Origin: Candidatus Woesearchaeota archaeon
Lineage (GTDB): Archaea > Nanobdellota > Nanobdellia > Woesearchaeales > GW2011-AR4
NCBI GenBank assembly: GCA_016784195.1
Contig: JADHVE010000029.1
Location: 1-15,211 of the forward strand
Direction of reading: 5' to 3'
DNA: 15,211 bases
The notes under the pieces are model-generated. The model did not search any database, was not told the origin of the DNA, and saw nothing but the letters and a program-made list of their open reading frames with translations. Below are positions 6,398 to 13,195 of the stretch, piece by piece. Position 1 is the first letter of the stretch. Each line of letters opens with the position of its first letter. Position numbers and translations under genes: made by a program.

Positions 6398-6841
6398 CTA
6401 AACCATCCTTCCTATAAGGTCATTTATCTTGTCTCCCCTATAGCCTAAAGCTCCCCTTTTGCTGAAAGCAATTTTTATGCCTTTCCTTCCGAAGCCTTTC
6501 CGGGGCATATTCAGCCTGAAAAATCTCTTTATTTTTTTATCTCCTACTTTTACAAACTTACTATATTCAACTTTTCCTTTTTTGTCTTTTTCTCTACCTT
6601 TATATTCTTCTCCTCGTTTTTCAACCAAAAGATTGAACATTTCATCATCAATTTCTCCCCAGGTTATATAGCCATCTGCCTTTTGTATCATTCCCCTATA
6701 TATTTCATTATCAGGAACAACAACGCAGACATTTTTTTTATAAAGGTTCAGCAGATTCATTGTATCATTTATTGTTTTCTTCACGCCAATAATCCCTCTA
6801 ACTCTGATTACAGCTAATCTTCCTTTGTTTTCTTTATTCAT
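6398..6841 (-). CDS. rpl30: Large-subunit ribosomal protein L30 (uL30)
   Basis: 147 residues, the long archaeal/eukaryotic form (L7e-like). The ferredoxin-like uL30 core is clear at residues 8-60 (LAVIRVRGIIGVKKTINDTM, then VVVPDNEIYRGMI). The archaeal C-terminal extension continues to RLNMPRKGFGRKGIKIAF and the GALGYRGDKINDLI ending. The start ATG overlaps the S5 stop by eight bases, so translation is probably coupled. The stop is TAG, and this codon forms part of the L15 ribosome-binding site. It sits between S5 and L15, the standard place in archaeal spc clusters. Confidence 0.95.
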   Translation of the reverse strand: MNKENKGRLAVIRVRGIIGVKKTINDTMNLLNLYKKNVCVVVPDNEIYRGMIQKADGYITWGEIDDEMFNLLVEKRGEEYKGREKDKKGKVEYSKFVKVGDKKIKRFFRLNMPRKGFGRKGIKIAFSKRGALGYRGDKINDLIGRMV

Positions 6842-7604
6842 CTTCTTTCTTAATCTCCTTCTCCGATGTCCCTTCTATAAAGTTCTCGTATTTCTTTGGA
6901 ATTTTCATCTCCATCAAATTTTTCAAAGCGCTAAAACACGCCTGTATCAAATTTATCTTTGTTTTTGTCTGGCCCTTAGTTTTAGACCATACATCCTTTA
7001 TTCCCGCTAGCTTTAGTACCTTTTGGCATTCTTTTTCTACACACAACCCAGTTCCTTTAGGGGCAGGCATCAGCTTAATAGTCACTGATCCACATTTGCC
7101 TTCAACAGCAAAAGGTATTGTATGTGCCTCTTTACAACCGCACTGCCAGCTTCCACATCCTCGCCTTATCTTGATTATATTCTGCTTAGAGTTTCTTATT
7201 GCTTTCTCCCTCGCAGGTACTGTCTCCTTGCTTTTGCCATAGCCTATTCCAATATAGCCGTCTTCATTTCCGACAATTGCCATGGTTCCAAATTTTGGTT
7301 TATTGCCTTCCTTTGTTTTCTTTTGGGTTTGCCTGAAAACTCTTCTTTGGCCACCTCCAAACTTTCCCTTTGCCTGCCCTATCATCAGCAGGTCAGTACT
7401 CAAATTTGGAAACAGGACATCAACAATCTGGTGCTCTAATATTATCTCTCTCTTGTCAAGAATCTGGTCTATGTTTGATATCTCTCCGCTTTTTACCTTT
7501 TTGCCTAACGAAGTCTTTGGATTCCAACCTTCTTTATCAAACACAGTTTTCATATCTTTACGGTTCGTTCCTTGGTTTCTATTACCTTTAGTTTTCCTTC
7601 TCAT
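6834..7604 (-). CDS. rps5: Small-subunit ribosomal protein S5 (uS5)
   Basis: 256 residues from the second of two adjacent ATGs. The N-terminal double-stranded RNA-binding domain covers about residues 50-125 and holds VFRQTQKKTKEGNKPKFGTM and the GIGYGKSKE loop. The archaeal/eukaryotic signature RRGCGSWQCGC followed by HTIPF comes next (about 146-163), then the S5 C-terminal domain with LMPAPKGTGL. A GGAGG (7610-7614) lies two bases from the ATG at 7607 and five from the ATG at 7604; the latter spacing is more usual, so 7604 is chosen, though 7607 adds only one Met. The gene overlaps the L18 stop by 17 bases. S5 forms part of the mRNA entry and decoding region of the 30S subunit. Confidence 0.95.
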   Translation of the reverse strand: MRRKTKGNRNQGTNRKDMKTVFDKEGWNPKTSLGKKVKSGEISNIDQILDKREIILEHQIVDVLFPNLSTDLLMIGQAKGKFGGGQRRVFRQTQKKTKEGNKPKFGTMAIVGNEDGYIGIGYGKSKETVPAREKAIRNSKQNIIKIRRGCGSWQCGCKEAHTIPFAVEGKCGSVTIKLMPAPKGTGLCVEKECQKVLKLAGIKDVWSKTKGQTKTKINLIQACFSALKNLMEMKIPKKYENFIEGTSEKEIKKEDE

Positions 7605-8190
7605 CATTGCCTCCTATAATCTTGGCTTTAACCTTCTCAAAATATTTAGTGATATCTGCAGGATTAACCTTATTTTTAACATAATTGCTAAATTGCCTTT
7701 CAAAATCTTCTTTCTTATCTTCTATTTTTGATGCGAAATCACTGACATGCTTTCCGGCAAGCCTTTCCTTAGAAGGCAGCACTTTAGGGTTATGCGCTAT
7801 TTTTAAGCCTGCATCCAGAACTCCTGCCAAAACAGCGTAAATTCTTGATCCGCCAGTTGACTTGTGCAGACCAATGTCTAAAACTAACCCCTCAACTCCA
7901 TTTTTTTTTGCCTTATTTCCTAACAGCAATCCTGTTAGGTAAGCAGCAGGAACATTGCCCGTGTTAAATTTCCATCCAAGCTTTTCAAGCTCTTTTGAAT
8001 TGGCAGATAAAATCACCTTGTCGCCTTTTGGCCCGTAATCTATTATATTTGCCTGTATATTTTTGAGGGATCTCCTAACTACTAATCTTAATTTATTGGA
8101 CTTTAGGATACTGAGTCTCTTTTTGTAATTAGTTCTTCCTTCTCTCTTCCTTCTGAACATCACTCTGTGAGTTTTTCCTTTATTTTTCAT
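7588..8190 (-). CDS. rpl18: Large-subunit ribosomal protein L18 (uL18)
   Basis: 200 residues. It shows the archaeal uL18 pattern: MFRRKREGRTNYKKRL near the start (residues 11-26), then LRLVVRRSLKNI, LTGLLLGNKAKKNGVEGLVL, and IAHNPKVLPSKERLAGKHV. The protein binds 5S rRNA in the central protuberance, together with L5. An in-frame TTG at 8196 could add two residues, but the ATG at 8190 is preferred because the upstream AGGT (about 8200-8203) is about nine bases from it and only three or four from the TTG. The start overlaps the L19e stop by 11 bases, and the end overlaps S5, so the gene is embedded in a coupled run. Confidence 0.95.
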   Translation of the reverse strand: MKNKGKTHRVMFRRKREGRTNYKKRLSILKSNKLRLVVRRSLKNIQANIIDYGPKGDKVILSANSKELEKLGWKFNTGNVPAAYLTGLLLGNKAKKNGVEGLVLDIGLHKSTGGSRIYAVLAGVLDAGLKIAHNPKVLPSKERLAGKHVSDFASKIEDKKEDFERQFSNYVKNKVNPADITKYFEKVKAKIIGGNDEKEN

Positions 8191-8635
8191 TTTCAATTAA
8201 ACCTTGCTCTTCCAAATATATCTTAATATGCCTTTTGCTCCTGAAAAATCCGCCCTTTATTCGCATATAAATCTTTTGATAGTCTCTTTTGCTTATTACT
8301 TCTTTATCTCTTAAATTTTTTACAAATCTTCTTTGAATCCTGACTTTATTTATCCATGCCCTTTTCTTCGGCAGTCTTGCTGTTTTTTTGCCTTTTTTGG
8401 AGCCAAAGCCTTTTTGCCTGCCCTTCATTCTTTGTATTTTTCTTTTTCTCGCCCTTACTCTTGAAATTCCTCTTACCGGCTTTTTTGTTATTGCTTTTGT
8501 GCTTATTAATCCCCTTATATCTGCTTTGGTTATTGCCTCTTTCATATCATCAGCTCTTCCGGCATCCAATACGACTCTCTTCTTAGAGCATTTCAAAATC
8601 ACAGCAGCCAGCCTTTTTTGTATTTTCAATTTCAT
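8180..8635 (-). CDS. rpl19e: Large-subunit ribosomal protein L19e (eL19)
   Basis: 151 residues, normal for archaeal eL19, a protein with no bacterial homologue. Conserved features are LKIQKRLAAVILKCSKKRV at the start, ISTKAITKKPVRGISRVRAR (44-63) and the basic GRQKGFGSKKGKKTARLPKK segment (72-91) that lies along 23S rRNA. The helical C-terminus has IYMRIKGGFFRSKRHIKIYL. The ATG at 8635 is two bases past the L32e stop. The long eukaryotic C-terminal helix is absent, as expected in archaea. Confidence 0.96.
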   Translation of the reverse strand: MKLKIQKRLAAVILKCSKKRVVLDAGRADDMKEAITKADIRGLISTKAITKKPVRGISRVRARKRKIQRMKGRQKGFGSKKGKKTARLPKKRAWINKVRIQRRFVKNLRDKEVISKRDYQKIYMRIKGGFFRSKRHIKIYLEEQGLIENEK

Positions 8636-8637
8636 CT

Positions 8638-9207
8638 TTAGGTCTTCTTAGTCAAAAGCTTGTCTTTCTTCTTTTTCTCCTCCTTCTTTTTCTCTTCCTC
8701 GGTTAACTTATCAGACAATTTTTCTCCTTTCTTTGATTTTTCCTGCTTCTTTTTCTCTTTCTTTTCCTTTAATTTCTTTTTCTCCTCTTTTCTCACATTA
8801 AGCATATCTTCAATCTTTTTCAAATACACCTTCACATCTTTAATATTCAAAATCTTTATTTGCATCTCTTCCAGTTTCTTTACAATCTCATATCTCTTTT
8901 TCAATCCTACACTGTTTCCAATTACTGCTCCTTCACTTTCTTTTTTTATTTTGATATTATTTAATGAAGCAACTAAAACAGGTTTCAAGCCGCTTCTATG
9001 TAAACTTCTGATTTTTACCGAACTTCTATAGCCTTGGCTCGGAGACCTTCTATAACCTTTTTTCTTCAGCCTCATCTTTGACTGAATTCCTTTTGATCTT
9101 CTCCATTTACGTTTAATCCCTAATTTTTTATGAGCATCTTGCCTGATAAAATTAGGCTTCTTCCCTTTCAATTTCCTCCTGATATCTAAAAGTTCTTTAA
9201 GTTCCAT
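8638..9207 (-). CDS. rpl32e: Large-subunit ribosomal protein L32e (eL32) with Lys/Glu-rich C-terminal tail
   Basis: 189 residues from the ATG at 9207, which is one base past the L6 stop. The frame stays open upstream to 9273, but that would extend deep into the L6 gene and add non-conserved sequence. The eL32 core is residues 14-137: FIRQDAHKKLGIKRKWRRSKG (20-40), LKKKGYRRSPSQGYRS, and LHRSGLKPVLVASLNN. Residues 139-189 are almost wholly K and E with a few S, L and T. Archaeal L32e proteins that are extended usually carry the extra part at the N-terminus, so this C-terminal tail is notable. L32e sits between L6 and L19e as in most archaea. Confidence 0.94.
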   Translation of the reverse strand: MELKELLDIRRKLKGKKPNFIRQDAHKKLGIKRKWRRSKGIQSKMRLKKKGYRRSPSQGYRSSVKIRSLHRSGLKPVLVASLNNIKIKKESEGAVIGNSVGLKKRYEIVKKLEEMQIKILNIKDVKVYLKKIEDMLNVRKEEKKKLKEKKEKKKQEKSKKGEKLSDKLTEEEKKKEEKKKKDKLLTKKT

Positions 9208-9208
9208 T

Positions 9209-9763
9209 TTATTTAATCGGCTTTCCGTCTTTGATAATAATATAACAACCATCTTGAAAAATCCTGCTATCATAGCCTGTTCTTCTTGTCAGCTGTTCTA
9301 TATCTGCGCTTACTTGCCCAGCTATTTCTTTATCTTCACTCTCAACTACAATTTCATCGCCATCTACTTTTACGCTGGCACCTTTTTTCAGTTTTAAGAC
9401 TCTCGGAGTTTTCTCCCCGAAAAAATTCTTGACTATAAGTTCCTCCCCGCTAACAGAAACATTAATAGGAAAATGCCCTGAGCATACCTTCAGTACATAC
9501 TTATGCCCTTCAGTAACGCCTTTAATCATATTTTTTAAATGTGAAACAAAAGAGCCAATAATCTTTTTCTCTCTCTTTGTGTTCCTTGTAGCCTTAAAAA
9601 ATACCTCATTACCTTTTAATTCCAGGTCTACATAGGGATTGTGAAATTTTTTTTTCACTTCCCCTTTTTGCTTTTTTAAAATCAGCATATTATCGTCAAG
9701 GCTAGCAGAAACACCTTCTGGCAATAAAACCTTCTCTTCCATCTTCTTTTCTTTGCCTTCCAT
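9209..9763 (-). CDS. rpl6: Large-subunit ribosomal protein L6 (uL6)
   Basis: 184 residues, typical of archaeal uL6. Two tandem L6 folds are visible. The first (about 12-85) has LPEGVSASLDDNMLILKKQK and IGSFVSHLKNMIKGVTEGH at its end. The second (about 88-175) has KVCSGHFPINVSV and SADIEQLTRRTGYDSRIFQD near the C-terminus, the strongest family match. The protein sits near the sarcin-ricin loop and the factor-binding site of the 50S subunit. The first eleven residues (MEGKEKKMEEK) are charged and poorly conserved; a second Met at residue 8 is an alternative start. The ATG is one base past the S8 stop. Confidence 0.95.
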   Translation of the reverse strand: MEGKEKKMEEKVLLPEGVSASLDDNMLILKKQKGEVKKKFHNPYVDLELKGNEVFFKATRNTKREKKIIGSFVSHLKNMIKGVTEGHKYVLKVCSGHFPINVSVSGEELIVKNFFGEKTPRVLKLKKGASVKVDGDEIVVESEDKEIAGQVSADIEQLTRRTGYDSRIFQDGCYIIIKDGKPIK

Positions 9764-9764
9764 T

Positions 9765-10154
9765 TTAATAACAATAAGCTAGTAACCTTCCCCCTGTGCC
9801 TTTATTCTTGGCATCATAATGAGGCATAATCCCCTGCGTTGTTGAAACAAAAATAATGCCTATATCCTTAGCAGGCAAATATCTTTTCTCAAACTTTTCA
9901 TAATTATCTTTCTTTGAGTTATATTTCGGTTTTATTACTCCGCATTTATTGATCATCCCAATTAACTTTATTTTGATGTGATTCCCTCTGCCATCCTCTA
10001 TTTCCTCAAAATCTCCAATATATCCATTTTCATTCATAATCCTTAAGACTTCCTTGATAGGCTTTGAAATAGGCTTGACCATACATTCGCTTTTGCCAAT
10101 CTTCTCGCCGTTTAAAATGACTGACAAAACATTTGCCAACGGATCATTTAACAT
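9765..10154 (-). CDS. rps8: Small-subunit ribosomal protein S8 (uS8)
   Basis: 129 residues, the standard archaeal length. Diagnostic pieces are NDPLANVLSVILNGEKIGKS at the start, IMNENGYIGDFEEIEDGRGN (39-58), INKCGVIKPKY, YEKFEKRYLPAKDIGIIFVS (85-104) and GGRLLAYCY at the end. S8 binds the central domain of 16S rRNA; in bacteria it also represses spc translation, but nothing here shows that. The ATG is nine bases after a GAGGGGGGG tract serving as the Shine-Dalgarno. Unlike most genes here it does not touch the preceding gene: 62 bases separate it from S14. Confidence 0.96.
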   Translation of the reverse strand: MLNDPLANVLSVILNGEKIGKSECMVKPISKPIKEVLRIMNENGYIGDFEEIEDGRGNHIKIKLIGMINKCGVIKPKYNSKKDNYEKFEKRYLPAKDIGIIFVSTTQGIMPHYDAKNKGTGGRLLAYCY

Positions 10155-10204
10155 TTTAAAAAACCCCCCCTCATTTTTGCAAGACTGAAATTGATTATTT
10201 TCAT
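10148..10204 (-). CDS. Possible 18-codon small ORF between S14 and S8
   Basis: The frame from ATG 10204 reads MKIINFSLAKMRGGFLKC and stops at TAA 10148. A GAGGT Shine-Dalgarno lies six bases before the ATG, directly after the S14 stop, and is better than that of several real genes in the cluster. The ORF runs through the S8 ribosome-binding site and ends seven bases inside S8, so its translation would carry ribosomes onto the S8 start. It could be a coupling or leader ORF, or a chance frame. The peptide has no recognised family. Only sequence context supports it. Confidence 0.3.
   Translation of the reverse strand: MKIINFSLAKMRGGFLKC
10164..10172 (-). promoter_or_regulatory. Ribosome-binding site of S8 with a seven-G run
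   Basis: On the minus strand the sequence before S8 reads GAGGGGGGG (seven consecutive G after GA), nine bases from the ATG. It can pair in part with the anti-Shine-Dalgarno of 16S rRNA. In this AT-rich genome a G7 homopolymer stands out and could be prone to slippage in replication or sequencing. Confidence 0.5.
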
Positions 10205-10216
10205 TGTTTTACCTCA

Positions 10217-10447
10217 TTAGTTGTATTTTTTAAATCCTAGTTTAGTTGCTATTTCCCTAAAGCACTGTCTGCAAAGGTTCAGCCCATATTTGCCAATATG
10301 GCCCTTTACGCTACCACATCTTCTGCATTTAGTTACACTAATTCCGAATTTCCTTGCTATAGGGGAATTATGTTTTATGAATTTCTTTAGCTTGATAGGC
10401 TTAGCCTTTAGCTGCTTGAAAACCTTTTTATAATCACTATATGACAT
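10217..10447 (-). CDS. rps14: Small-subunit ribosomal protein S14, zinc-binding type (uS14)
   Basis: 76 residues. The C-terminal 52 match archaeal uS14 closely: a CX2C-X14-CX2C zinc site made by CRRC and CRQC, with KYGLNLCRQCFREIATKLGF and the ending KKYN. The protein binds the 30S head. The N-terminal 24 residues or so (MSYSDYKKVFKQLKAKPIKL onward) are extra, since archaeal zinc-type S14 is usually about 50-56 residues. No internal Met allows a shorter start, and the ATG overlaps the L5 stop by one base (TAATG), supporting the long form. A 62-base gap follows before S8. Confidence 0.95.
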   Translation of the reverse strand: MSYSDYKKVFKQLKAKPIKLKKFIKHNSPIARKFGISVTKCRRCGSVKGHIGKYGLNLCRQCFREIATKLGFKKYN

Positions 10448-10959
10448 TATTCCTCACCCAATTCCACATTTAATTCTTTTTTCATAAAATCAATTGCCTC
10501 TTCTTTTGTTATTCTGTGATTTTTTGGTACCTTTCTTCTAAGCAATCTCCTTTTCTTAATTCTATAGCCTGCTCTTTCAAGCGTAACGCATACTTCAAGG
10601 CCCATAATGCCTATTTTCGGGTCATACTTTGCCCCTTTTATATCAATATACTCCGCTATGCCAAAAGATATATTCCCTTGATCGTCAAATTGGCTTTCTT
10701 TTAGCCTTTTGTCTTTAGCATCCAATAATCTTGCTAGTAGCTCTTTTGCTTTTTTCTTCCTTAATGTAACTTTACATCCAATAGGCAGCCCAGGCCTCAA
10801 TCCCCATTCCTGGAGTCTTTTATTAGTGACTGTCTTGACAGGTTTAGCTTCTGAAATATCCTTCAACAACACCAGAGCATTATCTAATCTAGACTGGTCT
10901 TTACCTGCTCCTATGTTCAAGGTTATTTTTTCTATTCTTATATTTCTTGTAGGATTCAT
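10447..10959 (-). CDS. rpl5: Large-subunit ribosomal protein L5 (uL5)
   Basis: 170 residues, normal for archaeal uL5. Matches include RIEKITLNIGAGKDQSRLDN (8-27), KPVKTVTNKRLQEWGLRPGL (39-58), PIGCKVTLRKKKA and the GIMGLEVCVTLERAGYRIKK segment (117-136). The protein binds 5S rRNA in the central protuberance and contacts the P-site tRNA. The ATG is six bases after the S4e stop, and the L5 TAA shares a base with the S14 ATG. Confidence 0.96.
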   Translation of the reverse strand: MNPTRNIRIEKITLNIGAGKDQSRLDNALVLLKDISEAKPVKTVTNKRLQEWGLRPGLPIGCKVTLRKKKAKELLARLLDAKDKRLKESQFDDQGNISFGIAEYIDIKGAKYDPKIGIMGLEVCVTLERAGYRIKKRRLLRRKVPKNHRITKEEAIDFMKKELNVELGEE

Positions 10960-10965
10960 CTTGCA

Positions 10966-11649
10966 TTATTCCTTCTTTATAGACACAACAGGCTTATCAG
11001 TTCCGATAACAAAAGCATACTTCTTCAAAGTTTCAAATACTTCTCCACTGCTTTTATATTTGATCTTATCTCCGCTTATAGCTTCAACACTACCATATTC
11101 TCCTATGTGCTTGCCCCCTGTAAGATAAACCTGGTTTCCCTTTTCCAGTTTTAGGTGGCTCTTGATTGTATTTTTTGGAGATTCTATAACTAGTGTATCT
11201 CCTACTTTATAATCGCATTTATCCACTAAGATATTCTTTCCATCATATAGGTTCAATTGCATCTTCTTCCCGATTTTTTTCTTTCCTGTAATCTTACATG
11301 GTTTTAATCCGGATTCATTTTCGCCTATTTTCAATAAGCCTATTTTTTTTCTGTCAAAAACAACCCTGAAAGCCTCTTTTGTCTTATCTATCTTAATAAC
11401 ATCAAAAATGCCAACTGGAAACCTATGGTCTTTTCTTCTAATGCCATCAATAAGCACATTATGGCTGGATAAAATATTTTTTACTTCCCTTAGATTAACA
11501 GCATATTTCAGTAAATCTCTGAATATTACAGATATAGGTATACTCATTTTCAATGAATGAGGGCCTGAACTAGGCTTTACAATATACTTTATCCCCTTTC
11601 TTTTTACTTTCCATGTTTTAGGCATATAAAATCTTTTTAGATGGCTCAT
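10966..11649 (-). CDS. rps4e: Small-subunit ribosomal protein S4e (eS4)
   Basis: 227 residues, found only in archaea and eukaryotes. The N-terminus (LKRFYMPKTW, then KPSSGPHSLKMSIPI) is characteristic. An S4-like RNA-binding domain covers about residues 40-95, with VLIDGIRRKDHRFPVGIFDV. The central eS4 domain follows, and a KOW motif lies at about 169-190 (EKGNQVYLTGGKHIGEYGSV). The start overlaps the L24 stop in an ATGA junction, so the two are probably translationally coupled. It sits between L24 and L5, the normal archaeal site. Confidence 0.96.
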   Translation of the reverse strand: MSHLKRFYMPKTWKVKRKGIKYIVKPSSGPHSLKMSIPISVIFRDLLKYAVNLREVKNILSSHNVLIDGIRRKDHRFPVGIFDVIKIDKTKEAFRVVFDRKKIGLLKIGENESGLKPCKITGKKKIGKKMQLNLYDGKNILVDKCDYKVGDTLVIESPKNTIKSHLKLEKGNQVYLTGGKHIGEYGSVEAISGDKIKYKSSGEVFETLKKYAFVIGTDKPVVSIKKE

Positions 11650-12035
11650 TTTATTTTTCCCCTTTCCATTATTTTTCTCCTCATCTTGTCATCCAAGCTT
11701 AATTCAGTAATCATCAGGTTAGATGGCTCAAAAGGGTAAGTCGTCTTTGTGCCGTCTTTCTTCACAACCTCTACACCCTCAATATAAATCTTCAGTCTTT
11801 TCAAATCCACTTTTTCAACCTTGCCTTCATGTTTTTTAAACTGTCCAACCATCACTTTTACTTTGTCTCCTTTTTTAAGGCCAAAATTTCTCTTTCCATG
11901 CTTCTTCCTAAGCTCTTTTGAAAGAATAGCCCTGACAAATTTTTGTCTTATATGCAAAGGAGCATTATACCTGTATTTGCGCTGCTTTCTTGGCTGCTTG
12001 CTGCTTTTCCACGTTGCTGAAAATTTTTTTTTCAT
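11646..12035 (-). CDS. rpl24: Large-subunit ribosomal protein L24 (uL24)
   Basis: 129 residues from the ATG at 12035, one base past the L14 stop. The frame is open to a TTG at 12098, but that start would lie within L14 and add unconserved sequence. The archaeal/eukaryotic L26-like N-terminus is clear: FSATWKSSKQPRKQRKYRYN (5-24), APLHIRQKFVRAILSKELR. The KOW domain covers about 52-80 (LKKGDKVKVMVGQFKKHEGK), followed by YPFEPSNLMITEL. uL24 binds near the 5' end of 23S rRNA and is an early assembly protein, close to the exit tunnel. Confidence 0.95.
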   Translation of the reverse strand: MKKKFSATWKSSKQPRKQRKYRYNAPLHIRQKFVRAILSKELRKKHGKRNFGLKKGDKVKVMVGQFKKHEGKVEKVDLKRLKIYIEGVEVVKKDGTKTTYPFEPSNLMITELSLDDKMRRKIMERGKIK

Positions 12036-12036
12036 T

Positions 12037-12438
12037 TTATACCACAATACTTGCAACTTTTGCAATGCCCGGCCACCTGTCGCATGCTTCTTTTGCAATA
12101 GCCCCTTTGAATATAGTGCCTTTTGGGTTTCCCTTATTGTCTTTCAAAACAACTGCTGAGTTATCTTCAAATTTAATCCTCGTTCCGTCTGCTCTCCTGT
12201 AGTCTTTTTTTTGCCTTACTATCACTGCAAAAACAGTCTGTTTTCTCATATCGGGCCTTCCTTTTCTCACAGAAGCCATTACTAAATCCCCTACCCCTCC
12301 GGCAGGAACCCTTCCTTTTACTGTCTTTAACCCTATAATTGTAAAAACCCTAAGTACTTTAGCTCCTGAATTATCGCAGGTTCCTATTTCACTTCCAATT
12401 GGAATTCCTCTGGTTATCCTCGCTTTAACTGGTCGCAT
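12037..12438 (-). CDS. rpl14: Large-subunit ribosomal protein L14 (uL14)
   Basis: 133 residues. Strong uL14 matches: GSEIGTCDNSGAKVLRVFTI (15-34), GRVPAGGVGDLVMASVRKGR (42-61), QTVFAVIVRQKKDYRRADGT and FEDNSAVVLKDNKGNPKGT, ending CDRWPGIAKVASIVV. The C-terminal wording is archaeal. uL14 sits at the subunit interface and helps form intersubunit bridges. The ATG overlaps the S17 stop by 14 bases, and the ORF ends one base before the L24 start. Confidence 0.97.
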   Translation of the reverse strand: MRPVKARITRGIPIGSEIGTCDNSGAKVLRVFTIIGLKTVKGRVPAGGVGDLVMASVRKGRPDMRKQTVFAVIVRQKKDYRRADGTRIKFEDNSAVVLKDNKGNPKGTIFKGAIAKEACDRWPGIAKVASIVV

Positions 12439-12922
12439 CTTCCTCCTCTTCCTGCTTTTTCTTATCTTCTTTTTTTATCTTTTCAATCTTTTCACTTTGT
12501 TTTTTGAGCTCTTCTTTTGAAGGTTCATTAACAATATCTAAACCGTATAATTTTTTTTCTTCCTTCTTAATAACTTTTGCTTCATCTCTTGCTTCCATTC
12601 TTTCCTTGAAGCCTTTTTCCTGACCTAAAACTTCCAAAATAACAAACTTTTTTGTTTTGCTTAAAGGCCGGCATTCCATAATCTTAACCAGATTCCCGCT
12701 CTTGGCATTTATACAATCAGGGCTATGCACCTTTACTTTACTCTTCCTTTTTGCATATCTTTCGTATTTAGCCAGATAATACCATCCAACCCATTCAACT
12801 ATTGCTGTTTTCTGCATTTTAGTTGAAATTACTGTGCCTACAAAGCTTCTCCCTCTGGTTTTCAAATTACCGTGAAAAGGACAATTTTCATCATTACATT
12901 TTTCTGAAATTTTCTTTTTCAT
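12425..12922 (-). CDS. rps17: Small-subunit ribosomal protein S17 (uS17) with C-terminal extension
   Basis: 165 residues. The archaeal N-terminal motif C9-NDEN-C14-PFHG is present, followed by the S17 OB-fold: RGRSFVGTVISTKMQKTAIV (23-42), YERYAKRKSKVKVHSPDCIN, then GNLVKIMECRPLSKTKKFVI (76-95). This core ends near residue 105. About 60 more residues follow, ending in a K/E/D-rich stretch (EKIEKIKKEDKKKQEEEE); archaeal S17 is normally about 105-115 residues. A stretch LYGLDIVNEPS (125-135) inside the tail is not low-complexity and could be a short binding motif. The Shine-Dalgarno AAGGTG is close to the ATG, in the 14-base gap after Rpp29. Confidence 0.95.
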   Translation of the reverse strand: MKKKISEKCNDENCPFHGNLKTRGRSFVGTVISTKMQKTAIVEWVGWYYLAKYERYAKRKSKVKVHSPDCINAKSGNLVKIMECRPLSKTKKFVILEVLGQEKGFKERMEARDEAKVIKKEEKKLYGLDIVNEPSKEELKKQSEKIEKIKKEDKKKQEEEEDATS

Positions 12923-12936
12923 ACTTTCACCTTAAT

Positions 12937-13191
12937 TTACCTATTTTTCAGTTTGATTCTATCCTCAGGCCTTGCAACTAATCTATCGCCTTCAACTGCA
13001 ATCCTTTCATTTTCAATTGTGAATTCCATTTTGTTGTTCTTTTTGATAATTTTCTTAATGCCTTTTTTTGTCTTTATTGTGAGCATGTTTTTGGTTTCAT
13101 CTATTATTTTTCCTTGTACATTCTTCCCTACAACTTCTACATGCATACCTATAAGCTCCTTTTTCAGGAGCCCTTCGAGCTTTTTTTCCAT
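12937..13191 (-). CDS. rnp1: RNase P protein component 1 (Rpp29/Pop4)
   Basis: 84 residues, a small archaeal Rpp29, which forms an Sm-like beta-barrel and binds the specificity domain of RNase P RNA together with Rpp21 to help mature tRNA 5' ends. Visible features are the short basic N-terminal helix (KLEGLLKKELIGMHVEVVGK), strands with GKIIDETKNMLTIKTKKGIK (28-47), and the ending VEGDRLVARPEDRIK, which fits the family pattern. Its place between aIF1 and S17 is conserved in many archaea and supports the call despite the short length. The ATG is four bases past the aIF1 stop. Confidence 0.88.
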   Translation of the reverse strand: MEKKLEGLLKKELIGMHVEVVGKNVQGKIIDETKNMLTIKTKKGIKKIIKKNNKMEFTIENERIAVEGDRLVARPEDRIKLKNR

Positions 13192-13195
13192 TCCC

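Noticed and set aside
7282..7731. Plus-strand ORF of 149 residues opposite S5 and L18
   Set aside because: Fully antisense to two certain genes; hydrophobic low-complexity translation with no domain or initiation signal.
8660..9031. Plus-strand ORF of 123 residues, mostly F and S, opposite L32e
   Set aside because: It is the mirror of the K/E-rich L32e tail; such AAG/GAA-rich DNA leaves the opposite frame open. No ribosome-binding site and no family resemblance.
9208..9273. Longer L32e start at ATG 9273
   Set aside because: Lies within the L6 coding region and adds 22 unconserved residues; ATG 9207 fits the family and the one-base spacing seen at several junctions.
12036..12098. Longer L24 start at TTG 12098
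   Set aside because: Non-ATG start inside L14; ATG 12035 gives the conserved N-terminus.
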